64,000 bases of DNA from Streptomyces kaniharaensis (GCF_009569385.1 NZ_WBOF01000001.1:2738001-2802000), one strand, 5' to 3'. Numbered from the stretch's first letter, positions 27,282-36,100 are shown. Notes: generated from the sequence alone by a model not told the origin. Numbers and translations are program-made.

Positions 27282-27959
27282 TCAGGCGCGGGTGCAGACA
27301 TGGGTGGTCTTGCTGCTGCCTGCGGTGTGGACGATGCGCAGGGTGGCGCCGTCGTAGTCGACGGCCAGGTTCTCCTTGCTGCTGCCGATGGAGCCGGGCG
27401 GGGTCCAGGGCAGGGTGAGCTGGATGGTCGCGCCGACGGTGGCCGGGACGTTGAGGGCCTCGGGGGCGCGTTCGTGGACCAGCTTGCTCGGGCCCTCGAA
27501 GATGTCGAGCGAGAGGTGGCCGCCGCGTAGCAGGAAGCCACCGTGCCAGGTGGCGTCCTTGCCGCTCTTGCCGTCCCAGGCGATGGACCAGCCGCCGTTG
27601 CCGCCGCCGTCGGTCTGGACCGTGACCTTGCCCTGGACGGTCTCCCCATGGGAGGTGGTCGACTGGATGGTCCAACTGCCGCGCACGAAAGCGTCGAAGA
27701 CGCGGTCCGCCACGGTGGGCTTCCCGGCCCCGGAAGGCGCGGAGGGCACCGAGGGGGCAGAGGAACCGGGGGCCTGTCCGGTCGCTGTCGGGCCACCGTT
27801 GGAAGGCGCGGACCCGTCGCCGTCAGCCGCCGTCCCGTCATGACCGCCACCGCTGGAACAGGCCGCGACGAGCGAGGCCCCGACGCCGAGCGCGAGGTAG
27901 CGCAGGGCGTTACGGCGGCCTATGACGCGTGCAGCGGTGTTGAAATGACCAATGCTCAC
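27282..27959 (-). CDS. Secreted lipoprotein with possible Tat signal (225 aa)
   Basis: The signal peptide carries twin arginines at 15-16 (GRRNALRYLALG), a hydrophobic core and a lipobox VAAC with Cys34, suggesting Tat export and lipid anchoring. A Gly/Ser/Pro linker runs to about residue 80. The mature domain (VADRVFDAFVRGSWTIQSTT... VQGKVTVQTDGGGNGGWSIA... LTLPWTPPGSIGSSKENLAV) is beta-rich and ends with a second Cys (THVCTRA). I do not recognise the family. There is no obvious operon partner. Confidence 0.78.
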   Translation of the reverse strand: MSIGHFNTAARVIGRRNALRYLALGVGASLVAACSSGGGHDGTAADGDGSAPSNGGPTATGQAPGSSAPSVPSAPSGAGKPTVADRVFDAFVRGSWTIQSTTSHGETVQGKVTVQTDGGGNGGWSIAWDGKSGKDATWHGGFLLRGGHLSLDIFEGPSKLVHERAPEALNVPATVGATIQLTLPWTPPGSIGSSKENLAVDYDGATLRIVHTAGSSKTTHVCTRA

Positions 27960-28100
27960 ATGCTCCCCCGAGGACGTGCTGTTAACGGGCGGAGTCTAGG
28001 GCGCCGACGAAGAGGATCAACTGCTTATCGGCCGAAGGACGCCTCGCCTGCGGACAAGTCGGCCTGTACGCAAGGTTCTGTCGCCTGCCACCCACCTTTG

Positions 28101-28135
28101 CCGGCGGCCCCTTGCGGGAGGCAAGGGGCCGCCGG
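28101..28135. repeat. Hairpin repeat, copy 2 of 3 (terminator of the broken DUF397 gene)
   Basis: Same 15-bp stem as at 27062, with loop GGGAG, followed on the plus strand by AACGATTCGCTACGCGTTGG, a context shared with copy 3. It lies 10 bases beyond the DUF397 stop position. Confidence 0.8.
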
Positions 28136-28144
28136 AACGATTCG

Positions 28145-28355
28145 CTACGCGTTGGCGGTGAGGTGGTCGAACTCGCCCGCCTTCGCGGCCCTGGAGGAAG
28201 GTCGCGAATTTGACGGGCGTGGTGCGGACGATGACGTCGCCCTCGTCGGACTCGCGGAGTTCGATCACCCCATCGACGGCACGCACCTCAACGCATTCGG
28301 AGTTCGCACCGGAGTAACTGGACTTCTGCCACGTGGGGCTGCGCATGGTTGCCAC
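28145..28355 (-). pseudogene. DUF397 gene copy, frameshifted near the 3' end
   Basis: A second copy of the small DUF397 gene at 28446. It keeps the hallmark WQKSSYSGANSECVEVRAVD then IELRESDEGDVIVRTTPVKF and ATFLQG. One extra C in the CAGGGCCGCG stretch (about 28195) then throws the last dozen codons out of frame; the translation runs through the old stop position (28145-28147) and the terminator. DUF397 proteins act with XRE/DUF5753 regulators; this copy is probably impaired at its C-terminus. It starts at GTG 28355 or ATG 28346. Confidence 0.8.
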
Positions 28356-28401
28356 GACCTATCTGCAAGGGTGTTGGAGATGGACGGGAGAGCCACATCT
28401 A

Positions 28402-28436
28402 CCGGCGGCCCCTTGCGAGCAGCAAGGGGCCGCCGG
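28402..28436. repeat. Hairpin repeat, copy 3 of 3 (terminator of the intact DUF397 gene)
   Basis: The same 15-bp stem (28402-28416 and 28422-28436) with loop GAGCA, 10 bases after the DUF397 stop. The stem is conserved while the loop differs. Confidence 0.8.
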
Positions 28437-28445
28437 AACGATTCG

Positions 28446-28646
28446 CTACGCGTTGGCGGTGAGGTGGTCGAACTCGCGTGCCTTCGCGCCCTGGAGGAAG
28501 GTCGCGAACTTGATGGGCGTGGTGCGGACGATGATGTCGCCCTCGTCGGACTCGCGCAGTTCGACCAGACCGTTGACCGCGCGGACTTCGACGCACTCGT
28601 TGTTCGCGGCACTGAAGCTGGACTTCTGCCAGTCGGGCTCAGGCAT
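28446..28646 (-). CDS. DUF397-domain protein (66 aa)
   Basis: A small acidic protein typical of streptomycetes: WQKSSFSAANNECVEVRAVN, LVELRESDEGDIIVRTTPIK and a short tail ATFLQGAKAREFDHLTANA. DUF397 proteins are encoded beside XRE/DUF5753 regulators and are thought to form regulator pairs, possibly toxin-antitoxin-like. Its ATG at 28646 lies inside the end of the XRE gene (8-base overlap), so the two are translationally coupled. A diverged, frameshifted copy follows 91 bases downstream. Confidence 0.9.
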   Translation of the reverse strand: MPEPDWQKSSFSAANNECVEVRAVNGLVELRESDEGDIIVRTTPIKFATFLQGAKAREFDHLTANA

Positions 28647-29502
28647 AGGTGGCTTTCACTTCTTTCACGATGGATCGGATGAAGTCTCGCGATCCATCTT
28701 CGGAGAGCGCGGTCGAGTCCAGGCGCGAGAAGATGGCTCGATGCTTGGCGAGGTCTGCCGGGGAGTCGAAGAAGAGCGCACCCTGGGACACGTCCATCTG
28801 GATGGTGTCCAGCTCAGGGACAAGTCCTTCGGCAAAGGTCAGATTTTCACCGGCGCCCGGAAACGTATCGACGGCGAACGGCACGACTCTCACGGAGATA
28901 CCCGGCCGCTCGGAGTCTTCGAGGAGAGCTCCAAGCTGATCCGCAAGCACCTTGGGGCCGCCGAACTGCATCCGCAACGCAGCCTCGTGGATGAACGCCT
29001 GCATGGATGTCTTGCCGCTGCGGACGATCTCCTGCCTTCTGATGCGGAAGGAAGTCCTGACCTCGACATCTTCTACGGGCAGGGGCGGAAAGACCCGAGC
29101 GAACACAGCAGATGCATAGGCGTCGGTCTGGAGTAGTCCCGGCATGTAGGTGGTCGTGCAGATGGCGAGCCGAGTTGCGTGGCCTTCAAGCTCCGCCACC
29201 TCAAGAAAGTCTGTTGTCAGACTTCCGCGATACTCCTCCCACCAGCCCTTTCTCCGATCCGAAGCCATGTCGGCGAGCGCGTCGATCAGAGGCTGGTTGA
29301 CACAGTTACAGGCCGAGGCAACCATGCGGAGGCGTTCCGGGCTGACGCCGATCTTCGCGGTCTCCATCTGCGTCATCTGACCAGGACTGATCCCGAGCCT
29401 GTTGGCGAGCTGGCTGCCGCCAAGTCCGGCCTGCTCTCGCAATCTCCGCAGCTCGGATCCGAGCCGACGTTGGCGGAGGGTCGGGTTGGCTCGAACGGCC
29501 AT
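28639..29502 (-). CDS. XRE-family regulator with DUF5753 domain
   Basis: A 287-aa DNA-binding protein. The N-terminal helix-turn-helix (about 12-68) reads LGSELRRLREQAGLGGSQLA then RLGISPGQMTQMETAKIGVS. The C-terminal DUF5753 starts near residue 105 (AELEGHATRLAICTTTYMPG, LLQTDAYASAVF) and includes RRQEIVRSGKTSMQAFIHEA, ALRMQFGG and SVRVVPFAVDTFPG. ATG 29502 has AGAGAGGAC upstream, unlike the extended frame to 29736. It is divergent from an ATPase operon, as in BldB/AbaA-type developmental loci of streptomycetes. Two overlapping palindromes upstream may be its operators. Confidence 0.9.
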   Translation of the reverse strand: MAVRANPTLRQRRLGSELRRLREQAGLGGSQLANRLGISPGQMTQMETAKIGVSPERLRMVASACNCVNQPLIDALADMASDRRKGWWEEYRGSLTTDFLEVAELEGHATRLAICTTTYMPGLLQTDAYASAVFARVFPPLPVEDVEVRTSFRIRRQEIVRSGKTSMQAFIHEAALRMQFGGPKVLADQLGALLEDSERPGISVRVVPFAVDTFPGAGENLTFAEGLVPELDTIQMDVSQGALFFDSPADLAKHRAIFSRLDSTALSEDGSRDFIRSIVKEVKATYA

Positions 29503-29553
29503 GGCGTCCTCTCTGCTGGTGATGAGGCCAGTCTGCCGCGCTGGTGGGACGCG

Positions 29554-29578
29554 GGTCCATCTGGACCGTTGACGGTCC
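29554..29578. promoter_or_regulatory. Two overlapping palindromes in the XRE/ATPase divergent promoter region
   Basis: GGTCCA-TC-TGGACC (29554-29567) overlaps GGACCGT-TG-ACGGTCC (29563-29578), giving alternating GGTCC/GGACC boxes, 50 bases upstream of the XRE start. It is a candidate operator. The remainder of the 324-base gap (29503-29826) has an AT-richer patch (about 29590-29650) that may hold promoters; no gene was seen there. Confidence 0.5.
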
Positions 29579-29826
29579 CGTCCACGGTAGAGGGAACTTT
29601 CCAACCGGCGCCTAAAATTTCGAGCCCTATGCGCTATCGTCATTGCCAGATCGATCCGACGGATCGTCAGTAATGCCTGCTTCCAGGGCAGTGGGCGCCT
29701 GCTGCCCGGGCACCGAAGAGCAGCCACGCGCGGCATCAGCCAGCCGCGGCTTGGTCTGGCTCACGGCGACGTATCCGCCGCCATCCGTCTCTCCCCCTTC
29801 TCTCCCCCTCTCCACACCGATGCCTC

Positions 29827-30201
29827 ATGGAGGTTCCCGTGTGCACCCTTAACTCGCCCTCGCTCGCCCTCGCCCGGCAGTCGCTCCGGGACGGGCTCAC
29901 CCGTGCCGGGTGGGACGCCGAGACCATCCTGAACGCCGAACTCGCCCTCGCCGAACTGGTCGTCAACGCCTGGCGGCACGGTGCCACGGCCTCGCCGGTC
30001 GTCTTCTACTCGCTCCTCGGCTGCACGCTCCGCGTCTCCGTCTCGGACGAGAGCGACGCCCTCCCCGAGCAGCGGGCCCCCGCCGACCTCGCCGAGACCG
30101 GCCGGGGCCTCCAACTCGTCCAGGGCCTCACCCACCGTTGGGGCGTCGACCCGCAGAAGCGCGGCAAGAGCGTCTGGTACGAGCTGGACTTCGCCGCGTG
30201 A
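29827..30201 (+). CDS. ATP-binding (RsbW/SpoIIAB-like HATPase_c) regulatory protein
   Basis: A 124-aa single-domain protein with the GHKL ATPase fold of anti-sigma-factor kinases. The N box appears as LAELVVNAWRHGA, the G1 box as VSVSDESDALP and the G2 region as ETGRGLQLVQGLTHRWGV. Such proteins near XRE/DUF397 genes are common in streptomycetes and are thought to act as partner-switch regulators; the target is unknown here. The stop overlaps the next start (GTGA at 30198-30201), so it heads a coupled three-gene unit. Confidence 0.85.
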   Translation: MEVPVCTLNSPSLALARQSLRDGLTRAGWDAETILNAELALAELVVNAWRHGATASPVVFYSLLGCTLRVSVSDESDALPEQRAPADLAETGRGLQLVQGLTHRWGVDPQKRGKSVWYELDFAA

Positions 30202-30449
30202 CCCGCCGGCCCGTCGCGCCCGACGACCCCAGCCTGCGCGACTACACCGAGCCCCAGATCACCGCCCTCCTGGGCGAGTTGCGCAAGCGCGGCCGCCCCT
30301 ACGGCCTCCTCTGGGGCTCCGTGTCCGCCACCGACACCACCATCGACGGCCGCATCCTCGTCGACTTCGGCAACGCGCCCGTCAGCACTCTGCTCAACCT
30401 CCTCCACCTCCTCCGTGACGCCGAGAGGAACGAGGCGTGGGACCGGTGA
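30198..30449 (+). CDS. Small conserved hypothetical protein (83 aa)
   Basis: Begins with GTG overlapping the previous stop. It is soluble, with the segments YTEPQITALLGELRKRGRPY, GLLWGSVSATDTTIDGRILV and DFGNAPVSTLLNLLHLLRDA. I do not recognise a family. Position in a GTGA-linked chain with the ATPase and the downstream 40-aa membrane peptide suggests joint expression and perhaps joint function. The longer frame back to 29910 overlaps the ATPase gene and is a shadow. Confidence 0.7.
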   Translation: MTRRPVAPDDPSLRDYTEPQITALLGELRKRGRPYGLLWGSVSATDTTIDGRILVDFGNAPVSTLLNLLHLLRDAERNEAWDR

Positions 30450-30568
30450 ACTTCTTCGTCGGCGCCGCCCTCGTCACGCTCCTCGCGCTGGCGATCGCCA
30501 CCGTGGCCCTCGGTGTCGTCGCGACCCTCAAGATGCCGCGCCCCGACGACTGCGACCAGCAGCACTGA
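30446..30568 (+). CDS. Very small membrane protein (40 aa)
   Basis: Starts with GTG inside the previous gene's end (GTGA at 30446-30449). The product is one hydrophobic helix (FFVGAALVTLLALAIATVAL, continuing GVVATL) and a polar tail KMPRPDDCDQQH. It is too short for ordinary gene calling, but the overlap, the lack of Arg/Pro bias and the terminator right after the stop argue for a real gene. Function unknown; it may anchor or modulate the ATPase. Confidence 0.6.
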   Translation: MNFFVGAALVTLLALAIATVALGVVATLKMPRPDDCDQQH

Positions 30569-30575
30569 GCGCACA

Positions 30576-30612
30576 CGCGAAGGCCCTCGCCCACCTGGGC
30601 GAGGGCCTCGCG
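30576..30612. terminator. Bidirectional terminator between convergent operons
   Basis: AGGCCCTCGCCC (30581-30592) and its complement (30597-30608) with loop ACCT, flanked by CGCG arms on both sides. It follows the 40-aa gene (+) and precedes the stop of the minus-strand gene at 30619. Confidence 0.8.
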
Positions 30613-30618
30613 GCGGCG

Positions 30619-31245
30619 TCAGCCGTTGGCGGAGTTCCGGTTACCACCGCCGAATGCGGTTGCCACACCCTCGACGAGCTGGTTGGCGGTGTAGCCGCCG
30701 TTGGCGTCCGGGGTGCCGACGACGGTGACGCTCTGGCCGGGCTGGAGATCGGTGACCTTGCCCTCCTTGTTGAGCTGCACCTTCGTCGCATCGCCGGTGG
30801 TCACCTTGACGGTGTTGCCGTTGGCGTCGGTCAGGTACACCGTCGTGCCGTCGACGGCCTTGACCGTGCCCCGGGTGAATCCGGGCTGTCCGCCCTGGCC
30901 TTGTCCGCCCTGGCCCTGACCGCCACCCTGCCCACGACGCGAGCCGTTCTGCCCGTACCCGCCGGCACCGCCGGCGCCCTGCCCGTACCCGCCGCCCGCA
31001 GCTCCCGGACGCTGCTGCCCGCCGGAGGCCGCCGCTCGCGGCGAGCCACTCGGACCGTGGTTCTGCTGGTACCAGACCCCGCCCGCGAACGCGCTCGTGC
31101 CGATCACGCCGGCGGCCAGCGCAAGGGACAGCCAGGGCAGCGGACGGCGCGGCGGCGCGGCCAGCTCGGCGGCGATGTCCCGGGCGTCCGGCGGCGTGGC
31201 GAGGAGGGCGACCTGTTCGGCCGGGGTGCTGTTCTGGTCGGTCAT
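30619..31245 (-). CDS. Membrane-anchored glycine-rich protein with OB-like (DUF5666-type) domain
   Basis: A 208-aa protein. A cytoplasmic N-terminus of about 36 residues is followed by one transmembrane helix (LPWLSLALAAGVIGTSAFAG), a Gly/Gln-rich linker with repeats of GGQGQ and GGYGQ, and a C-terminal beta domain: RGTVKAVDGTTVYLTDANGN, TVKVTTGDATKVQ, VTDLQPGQSVTVVGTPDANG. That pattern resembles DUF5666 beta-barrel modules. It is the last gene of an ABC exporter operon (11 bases after the permease), so an extracytoplasmic accessory role is likely but unproven. Confidence 0.75.
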   Translation of the reverse strand: MTDQNSTPAEQVALLATPPDARDIAAELAAPPRRPLPWLSLALAAGVIGTSAFAGGVWYQQNHGPSGSPRAAASGGQQRPGAAGGGYGQGAGGAGGYGQNGSRRGQGGGQGQGGQGQGGQPGFTRGTVKAVDGTTVYLTDANGNTVKVTTGDATKVQLNKEGKVTDLQPGQSVTVVGTPDANGGYTANQLVEGVATAFGGGNRNSANG

Positions 31246-31256
31246 GATGTCTCGTC

Positions 31257-32464
31257 CTACTCGTGCCGGAGGGCGTCGATCGGGCGCAGCGAGGCGGCCC
31301 GGTTGGCTGGGTAGCTGCCGAAGAACAGCCCGATGGCGACGGCGATGCCGAACGCGCCGAGCACCGACTCGGGGATCACCACCGGCCTGATGCCGACGAT
31401 GCTGAAGTGCGAGCCGGCGATCCCGACCGCCACCCCCAGCCCGGCCCCGATCACCGACAGCAGCGTCGACTCGGTCAGGAACTGCCCGAGGATCACCGCG
31501 CGCGGGGCGCCGAGCGCCTTGCGGATGCCGATCTCGCGCGTCCGCTCGGTCACCGTCACCAGCATGATGTTGGTGATCCCGATGCCCCCGACGAGGAGCG
31601 AGATCGCCGCCACCGCGCCGAGCAGCACGGTGAAGGTCTTCGTCGTGCTCTCCCGGGCGGTGAGCAGCGAGGCCTGGTTGGTGATCCGGAAGTCGGCCTT
31701 CGTCGGGTCGGCGATCGCGTGGGTGCCGAGCAGCACCCGGGTGATCTCGGTCTGGGCTTCACCGGTCGTGTCCGCCGAGGCGGCCTGCACCACGATCTGG
31801 TTGACCGGGCCGAAGCCGGTGAAGGCGTTCTGCACGGTGGGCAGCGGGGCGACCAGGACGTCGTCCGGGTCGGTGAAGCCGCTGCCGCCCTTGGCCTGGA
31901 GCACGCCGACCACGGTGAAGGGCGTGCCGCCGACGGTGATCTTCTTCCCCACCGGGTCCTCGGTGTCGAACAGCTGCTTGGCGGTGGTGGCGCCCAGCAC
32001 CGCGACCTTGCGCGAGCCGAGCACGTCGTCGTCGGTGAAGTACTCGCCGTGCGCCACCTTCTGGTTGGCGGTCTCGAAGTACGCGGGGTAGGTGCCGACG
32101 ATCGAGCCGGGGCTGTACGAGACGTTCCCGTACAGCGCGGTGCCGGTCGTGGTGACGACGGGCGCGACCGACTTGATCGCGCCGGAGTCGGCGTCGGTGG
32201 CCAGCGCCTTGGCGTCGGCCACCGTCAGCTTCTTCACCGAGGAGGCGCCGCGCGCCCCGCCATTCGCCGAACCCGAGCTGACGGTGAGCGCGTTGGTGCC
32301 GAGCGAGGTGATCGACTCCTTCACCGCGACCGACGAACCGTTGCCGACGGCGAGCAGCAGGATCACCGAGGCGACGCCGATCAGCACCCCGAGCATGGTG
32401 AGCGCCGAGCGCACCTTGTTGGCGGCCAGTCCGCCGGCCGCGAAGCGGAGCATCTGCCAGACGA

Positions 32465-32468
<4 letters not shown>
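31257..32468 (-). CDS. MacB-type ABC transporter permease
   Basis: A 403-aa permease with one N-terminal helix (RSALTMLGVLIGVASVILLL), a large extracytoplasmic MacB-PCD domain (about 50-270, including FETANQKVAHGEYFTDDDVL) and three C-terminal helices starting at VLLGAVAAISLLVGGIGITN, followed by VTERTREIGIRKALGA and a terminal ANRAASLRPIDALRHE. GTG at 32468 overlaps the ATPase stop (GTGA, 32465-32468). It works with the ATPase upstream and the adaptor at 33277 as a MacAB-like exporter. In an actinomycete without an outer membrane, export would be to the cell exterior. Confidence 0.9.
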
Positions 32469-33274
<806 letters not shown>

Positions 33275-33276
33275 GC

Positions 33277-34611
33277 TCAGCCCCTACCGCCGCCGCGGCC
33301 GGAGCCACCCTGGCCGCCGCTGCCGCCCGGGATCCCGACGGAGCCGCGACCGCCCTGGCCGCCACCGCCCAGGCCCGGGAAGGAGGCGTTCGGGAAGCCG
33401 TTCCCGCCGCTGGTGGTGGGGAGTGCGACCTTGTCGCCCTCCTTCAGGCCGGCGAGCACCTGCACGGTGCTGTCGCCCTCGACGCCGACGCCGACGCTGA
33501 CCCGCTCGGTGGAGCCGTCCGGCTGGACGAGGGTCGCGGTGCGGCTGGCGCCGGTGCCGGAGAGGGCGGAGGTGGGCAGCGAGAGCGCGTTGTCGGCCTC
33601 GCCGGTGACCACCGAGACGGTCGCGCTGAGGCCGGTGCGCAGGTGGCTGGTGTCGCCGCTGATCTGCAGCGTCGCCGCGTACTGGACGGCCGTCGACCCG
33701 GCGCTGCCGCCGCTGCTGCTGGGCAGCGAACTGACCGACAGGACGGTCGCGTTGAGCTTGGTGTCGGACTGCGCGTTCAGCGTCACGGTGGCCGCCTCGC
33801 CCTTCTTGAGCTTGAGCGAGTCCAGCTCGGAGAAGTTGGCGGTGACCTGCATCCCGGTGGGGTTGGTGAGCACGATGAAGCCGTTCGGCGTGCCCGAACT
33901 CGTACTCGTCGCGGTCGACTTGGCCGACCCGGAGGCACTGCCGGAGCTCGTGCCGACGGTGTCGCCGACCTTCGCGGAGACGGCCGCGACGGTGCCGTCC
34001 ACGGAGGCGGTGAGGGTCGTGCCGGCCAGCGCCGCCTGGGCGTTGGCGAGGTTGGTCTGCGCGGTGGCGACCTGCTGCTGGGCCTGGGCGACGGCCGCGT
34101 CGTCGACCTTGGTGGTGGTGATGGTGGTGGTCTGCGGAGCGGGCGTACTGCTCCCGCCCGCTCCGCGCTCCCCGGTGCCCCCGGTGCCGCCGGGAAGCGG
34201 CTCGGTGGTCGTGGTGGTGACGCCCGCCTGGGCCTTGGCCAGGTTGGCGTTGGCCGTGGTGAGCGCCGCCTGGGCGGCGTCCACCTGCTGCTGGGCCGCG
34301 GTGGTGTCGACGGTGGCCAGCACCTGGCCCTTCTTCACGGCGTCCCCGACCGCGACCTTGACCGCGGTCAGCCGACCGCCGGTGGTGAAATCCTGCGCGG
34401 CATCGGTCGGCGACACCAGAGTGCCGGTTCCGGACACGGTGGCCAGGACCGTTCCCTTGGCCACGGTCGCGGTCCGGCTCTGGGGGCGCCCGGCGGCGGC
34501 GCTGGTGCCGCCGTTCAGGGTGGTGTACACCAGGGCGGCACCGCCCAGCAGTGCCACGCCCAGTGCGGAGTTGACGAGGACGGCACCGCGCCGTCGCGGA
34601 AGGACCTTCAT
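33277..34611 (-). CDS. MacA/HlyD-type membrane fusion (adaptor) protein
   Basis: A 444-aa adaptor, first gene of the exporter operon. A signal/anchor helix spans about 13-33, followed by the barrel-sandwich start GTVLATVSGTGTLVSPTDAA, a helical hairpin rich in Ala/Gln (TTAAQQQVDAAQAALTTANA..., with VAQAQQQVATAQTNLANAQA in the return arm), the second half with GTVAAVSAKVGDTV, beta-barrel segments including EVTVTLNAQSD-like residues, and a very glycine-rich C-terminus of about 45 residues (GGGGQGGRGSVGIPGG...). The Thr-Thr-Thr/Pro-rich loop in the hairpin is long. It partners the ATPase and permease downstream. Confidence 0.88.
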   Translation of the reverse strand: MKVLPRRRGAVLVNSALGVALLGGAALVYTTLNGGTSAAAGRPQSRTATVAKGTVLATVSGTGTLVSPTDAAQDFTTGGRLTAVKVAVGDAVKKGQVLATVDTTAAQQQVDAAQAALTTANANLAKAQAGVTTTTTEPLPGGTGGTGERGAGGSSTPAPQTTTITTTKVDDAAVAQAQQQVATAQTNLANAQAALAGTTLTASVDGTVAAVSAKVGDTVGTSSGSASGSAKSTATSTSSGTPNGFIVLTNPTGMQVTANFSELDSLKLKKGEAATVTLNAQSDTKLNATVLSVSSLPSSSGGSAGSTAVQYAATLQISGDTSHLRTGLSATVSVVTGEADNALSLPTSALSGTGASRTATLVQPDGSTERVSVGVGVEGDSTVQVLAGLKEGDKVALPTTSGGNGFPNASFPGLGGGGQGGRGSVGIPGGSGGQGGSGRGGGRG

Positions 34612-34828
34612 GCCCGACAGCTTCGCCGGGCGCTCTTGCGGAGCCCTGGGCGCCGACTGGGAGAAGACTGACCGGCCCTATCCGGACATTCCGGACGCAT
34701 CGCCCCGTTCGCGCAGGCCACTTGGCCGCAGCCTGGGCGTCCGTTGGCCGAACTCCCAGCACGCTCCCAGCAATCCCCAGCCATCCGGGAGAACGGCGCC
34801 GGAGACAACCCGGAGACGACGACGGAGG

Positions 34829-34853
34829 GGGAGGCCGACCAATCCGGCCTCCC
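34829..34853 (-). terminator. Terminator hairpin of the tandem lipoprotein genes
   Basis: GGGAGGCCG (34829-34837) and CGGCCTCCC (34845-34853), extended by GGAG/CTCC arms, 24 bases after the stop of the lipoprotein gene at 34878. The rest of 34612-34828 is the leader of the exporter operon; nothing else was seen in it. Confidence 0.65.
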
Positions 34854-34877
34854 ACTCCGCACGCGCTACTGCGAGGG

Positions 34878-35453
34878 CTACGAGGCCGGCTTCGTCAGGC
34901 CGACCTGGGTGATGCTGGTGATCTTCCCGGAGCCGTCCAGCACCACGTCGTACGTGTTGCGGGGGAAGCAGGGGTCCTGGTCGGCGGCCGACGTGTGGTT
35001 GATGCAGGAGTCGGTGTGTGCCGCGAACTGAAGGAGCGTGGCCGCGTGGGTGCCGTAGTTGAGGTCGGCGAGCTTCGCGGTGGCACCGGGGGCGAAGGTG
35101 TACGTCTTCTCCTCGCCCGCGTCGATCCAGCCGCCCTCGGGCTTGCCGCAGAGGTACTTGGTCTCCTTGGCGTAGACCGTGGTCACGGTGGCCGCCTTGG
35201 ACAGGTTCAGCATCTTGTGCCCGGCCGGGACCGCCGGCGCCGTGCAGTTCGGGTCGTTCACGGGCGCGCCGGTCGCACCGCCGGTCGCGCCACCGGTCGG
35301 CTTGGCGGTGGGCACCGAGGTCGCCGTGGTGGGCACGGTGGGAGCGGCGTTGGTCGGCGCCGGCGACGGGTCGTTCTCCGGGCCGCAGGCGGCCAGGGTG
35401 AGGGCGGCGGCAGCGGCTGCGAGGGTCAGGAGGGTACGGCGGGAGGACATCAT
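34878..35453 (-). CDS. Secreted lipoprotein, family member 3 (191 aa)
   Basis: Lipid-anchored protein with the lipobox LAAC (Cys23) and a Pro/Thr/Ala-rich linker. The mature domain reads CTAPAVPAGHKMLNLSKAAT, VYAKETKYLCGKPEGGWIDA, TYTFAPGATAKLADL, SCINHTSAADQDPCFPRNTY and DVVLDGSGKITSITQVG, with four Cys conserved in the tandem copy. It starts at ATG 35453 (or the adjacent 35450), with AAGGA just upstream. It follows its closest relative by 41 bases, so the pair are a tandem duplication. The gene at 7983 is a third member. Function unknown. Confidence 0.85.
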   Translation of the reverse strand: MMSSRRTLLTLAAAAAALTLAACGPENDPSPAPTNAAPTVPTTATSVPTAKPTGGATGGATGAPVNDPNCTAPAVPAGHKMLNLSKAATVTTVYAKETKYLCGKPEGGWIDAGEEKTYTFAPGATAKLADLNYGTHAATLLQFAAHTDSCINHTSAADQDPCFPRNTYDVVLDGSGKITSITQVGLTKPAS

Positions 35454-35494
35454 CGATCCTTGGGAGAGTGGTCGGACGGGGACGGGACCGACGG

Positions 35495-36100
35495 TCACGG
35501 GGCGTTGTCGTAGACCTCGGTGATCGCGGTGATCTTTCCGGAGCCGTCCAGCACGATGTCGTAGTCCGTACCGTCCTCGCAGTTCGAGGCCGGGTCGTTG
35601 ATGTGGTTCACGCAGTGGTTGGTGTGGTCGACCAGCTGCTCCAGGGTGATCGGCTTCTGCCCGTCGAGCGTGGTCAGCGTCGCCTTCGCACCGGGCGCGA
35701 AGGCGTAGGTCTTGTCCTCGCCCACGGGCCACCAGCCCTGGTCGGGCATGTGACAGGTGTACTCGCCGTCCTTCGCGACGACCGCAGTCGTCGTGGTGGG
35801 CTTGGTCAGCACGATCACCTTGTGCCCGGCGGGGATCGGCTTCATCTCGCCGGGCTTGCAGTCCTCCCCGGCCTGACCGGGCTTCGTTGCGGTCGGGGCC
35901 GGCTTCGCGGTCTTCGTCGGCTTCGGCTTGGCGGTGCCCGACCCGGTCGGCTTGGCGGTGGGCACCGTGGTCGCGGTCGTGGGCGCCGTCGGAGCGGCGT
36001 TGGTGGGTGCCGGGCTCGGGTCGTTCTCCGGGCCGCAGGCGGAGAGGGCGAGAGCGGCGGTGACGGCCGCGACGGTGAGAAGGGTGCTGCGGGTCTTCAA
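35495..36100 (-). CDS. Secreted lipoprotein, family member 2 (201 aa)
   Basis: Lipobox LSAC (Cys22), then a linker almost identical to its neighbour (GPENDPSPAPTNAAPTAPTT) and a Lys/Pro/Thr-rich stretch. The mature domain has PAGHKVIVLTKPTTTTAVVA, GEYTCHMPDQGWWPVGEDKT, AFAPGAKATL, HCVNHINDPASNCEDGTDYD and VLDGSGKITAITEV. The TTG start is taken because GGGGG lies 7 bases upstream and because the leader CGTCACACGGGGG is shared with the gene at 8591. It is probably the first gene of a two-gene unit. Confidence 0.85.
   Translation of the reverse strand: MKTRSTLLTVAAVTAALALSACGPENDPSPAPTNAAPTAPTTATTVPTAKPTGSGTAKPKPTKTAKPAPTATKPGQAGEDCKPGEMKPIPAGHKVIVLTKPTTTTAVVAKDGEYTCHMPDQGWWPVGEDKTYAFAPGAKATLTTLDGQKPITLEQLVDHTNHCVNHINDPASNCEDGTDYDIVLDGSGKITAITEVYDNAP

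Noticed and set aside
27062..28436. Three identical hairpins as a CRISPR-like array
   Set aside because: Spacing is irregular (about 1.0 kb and 0.3 kb), the spacers are genes, and no cas genes are present; they are terminators.
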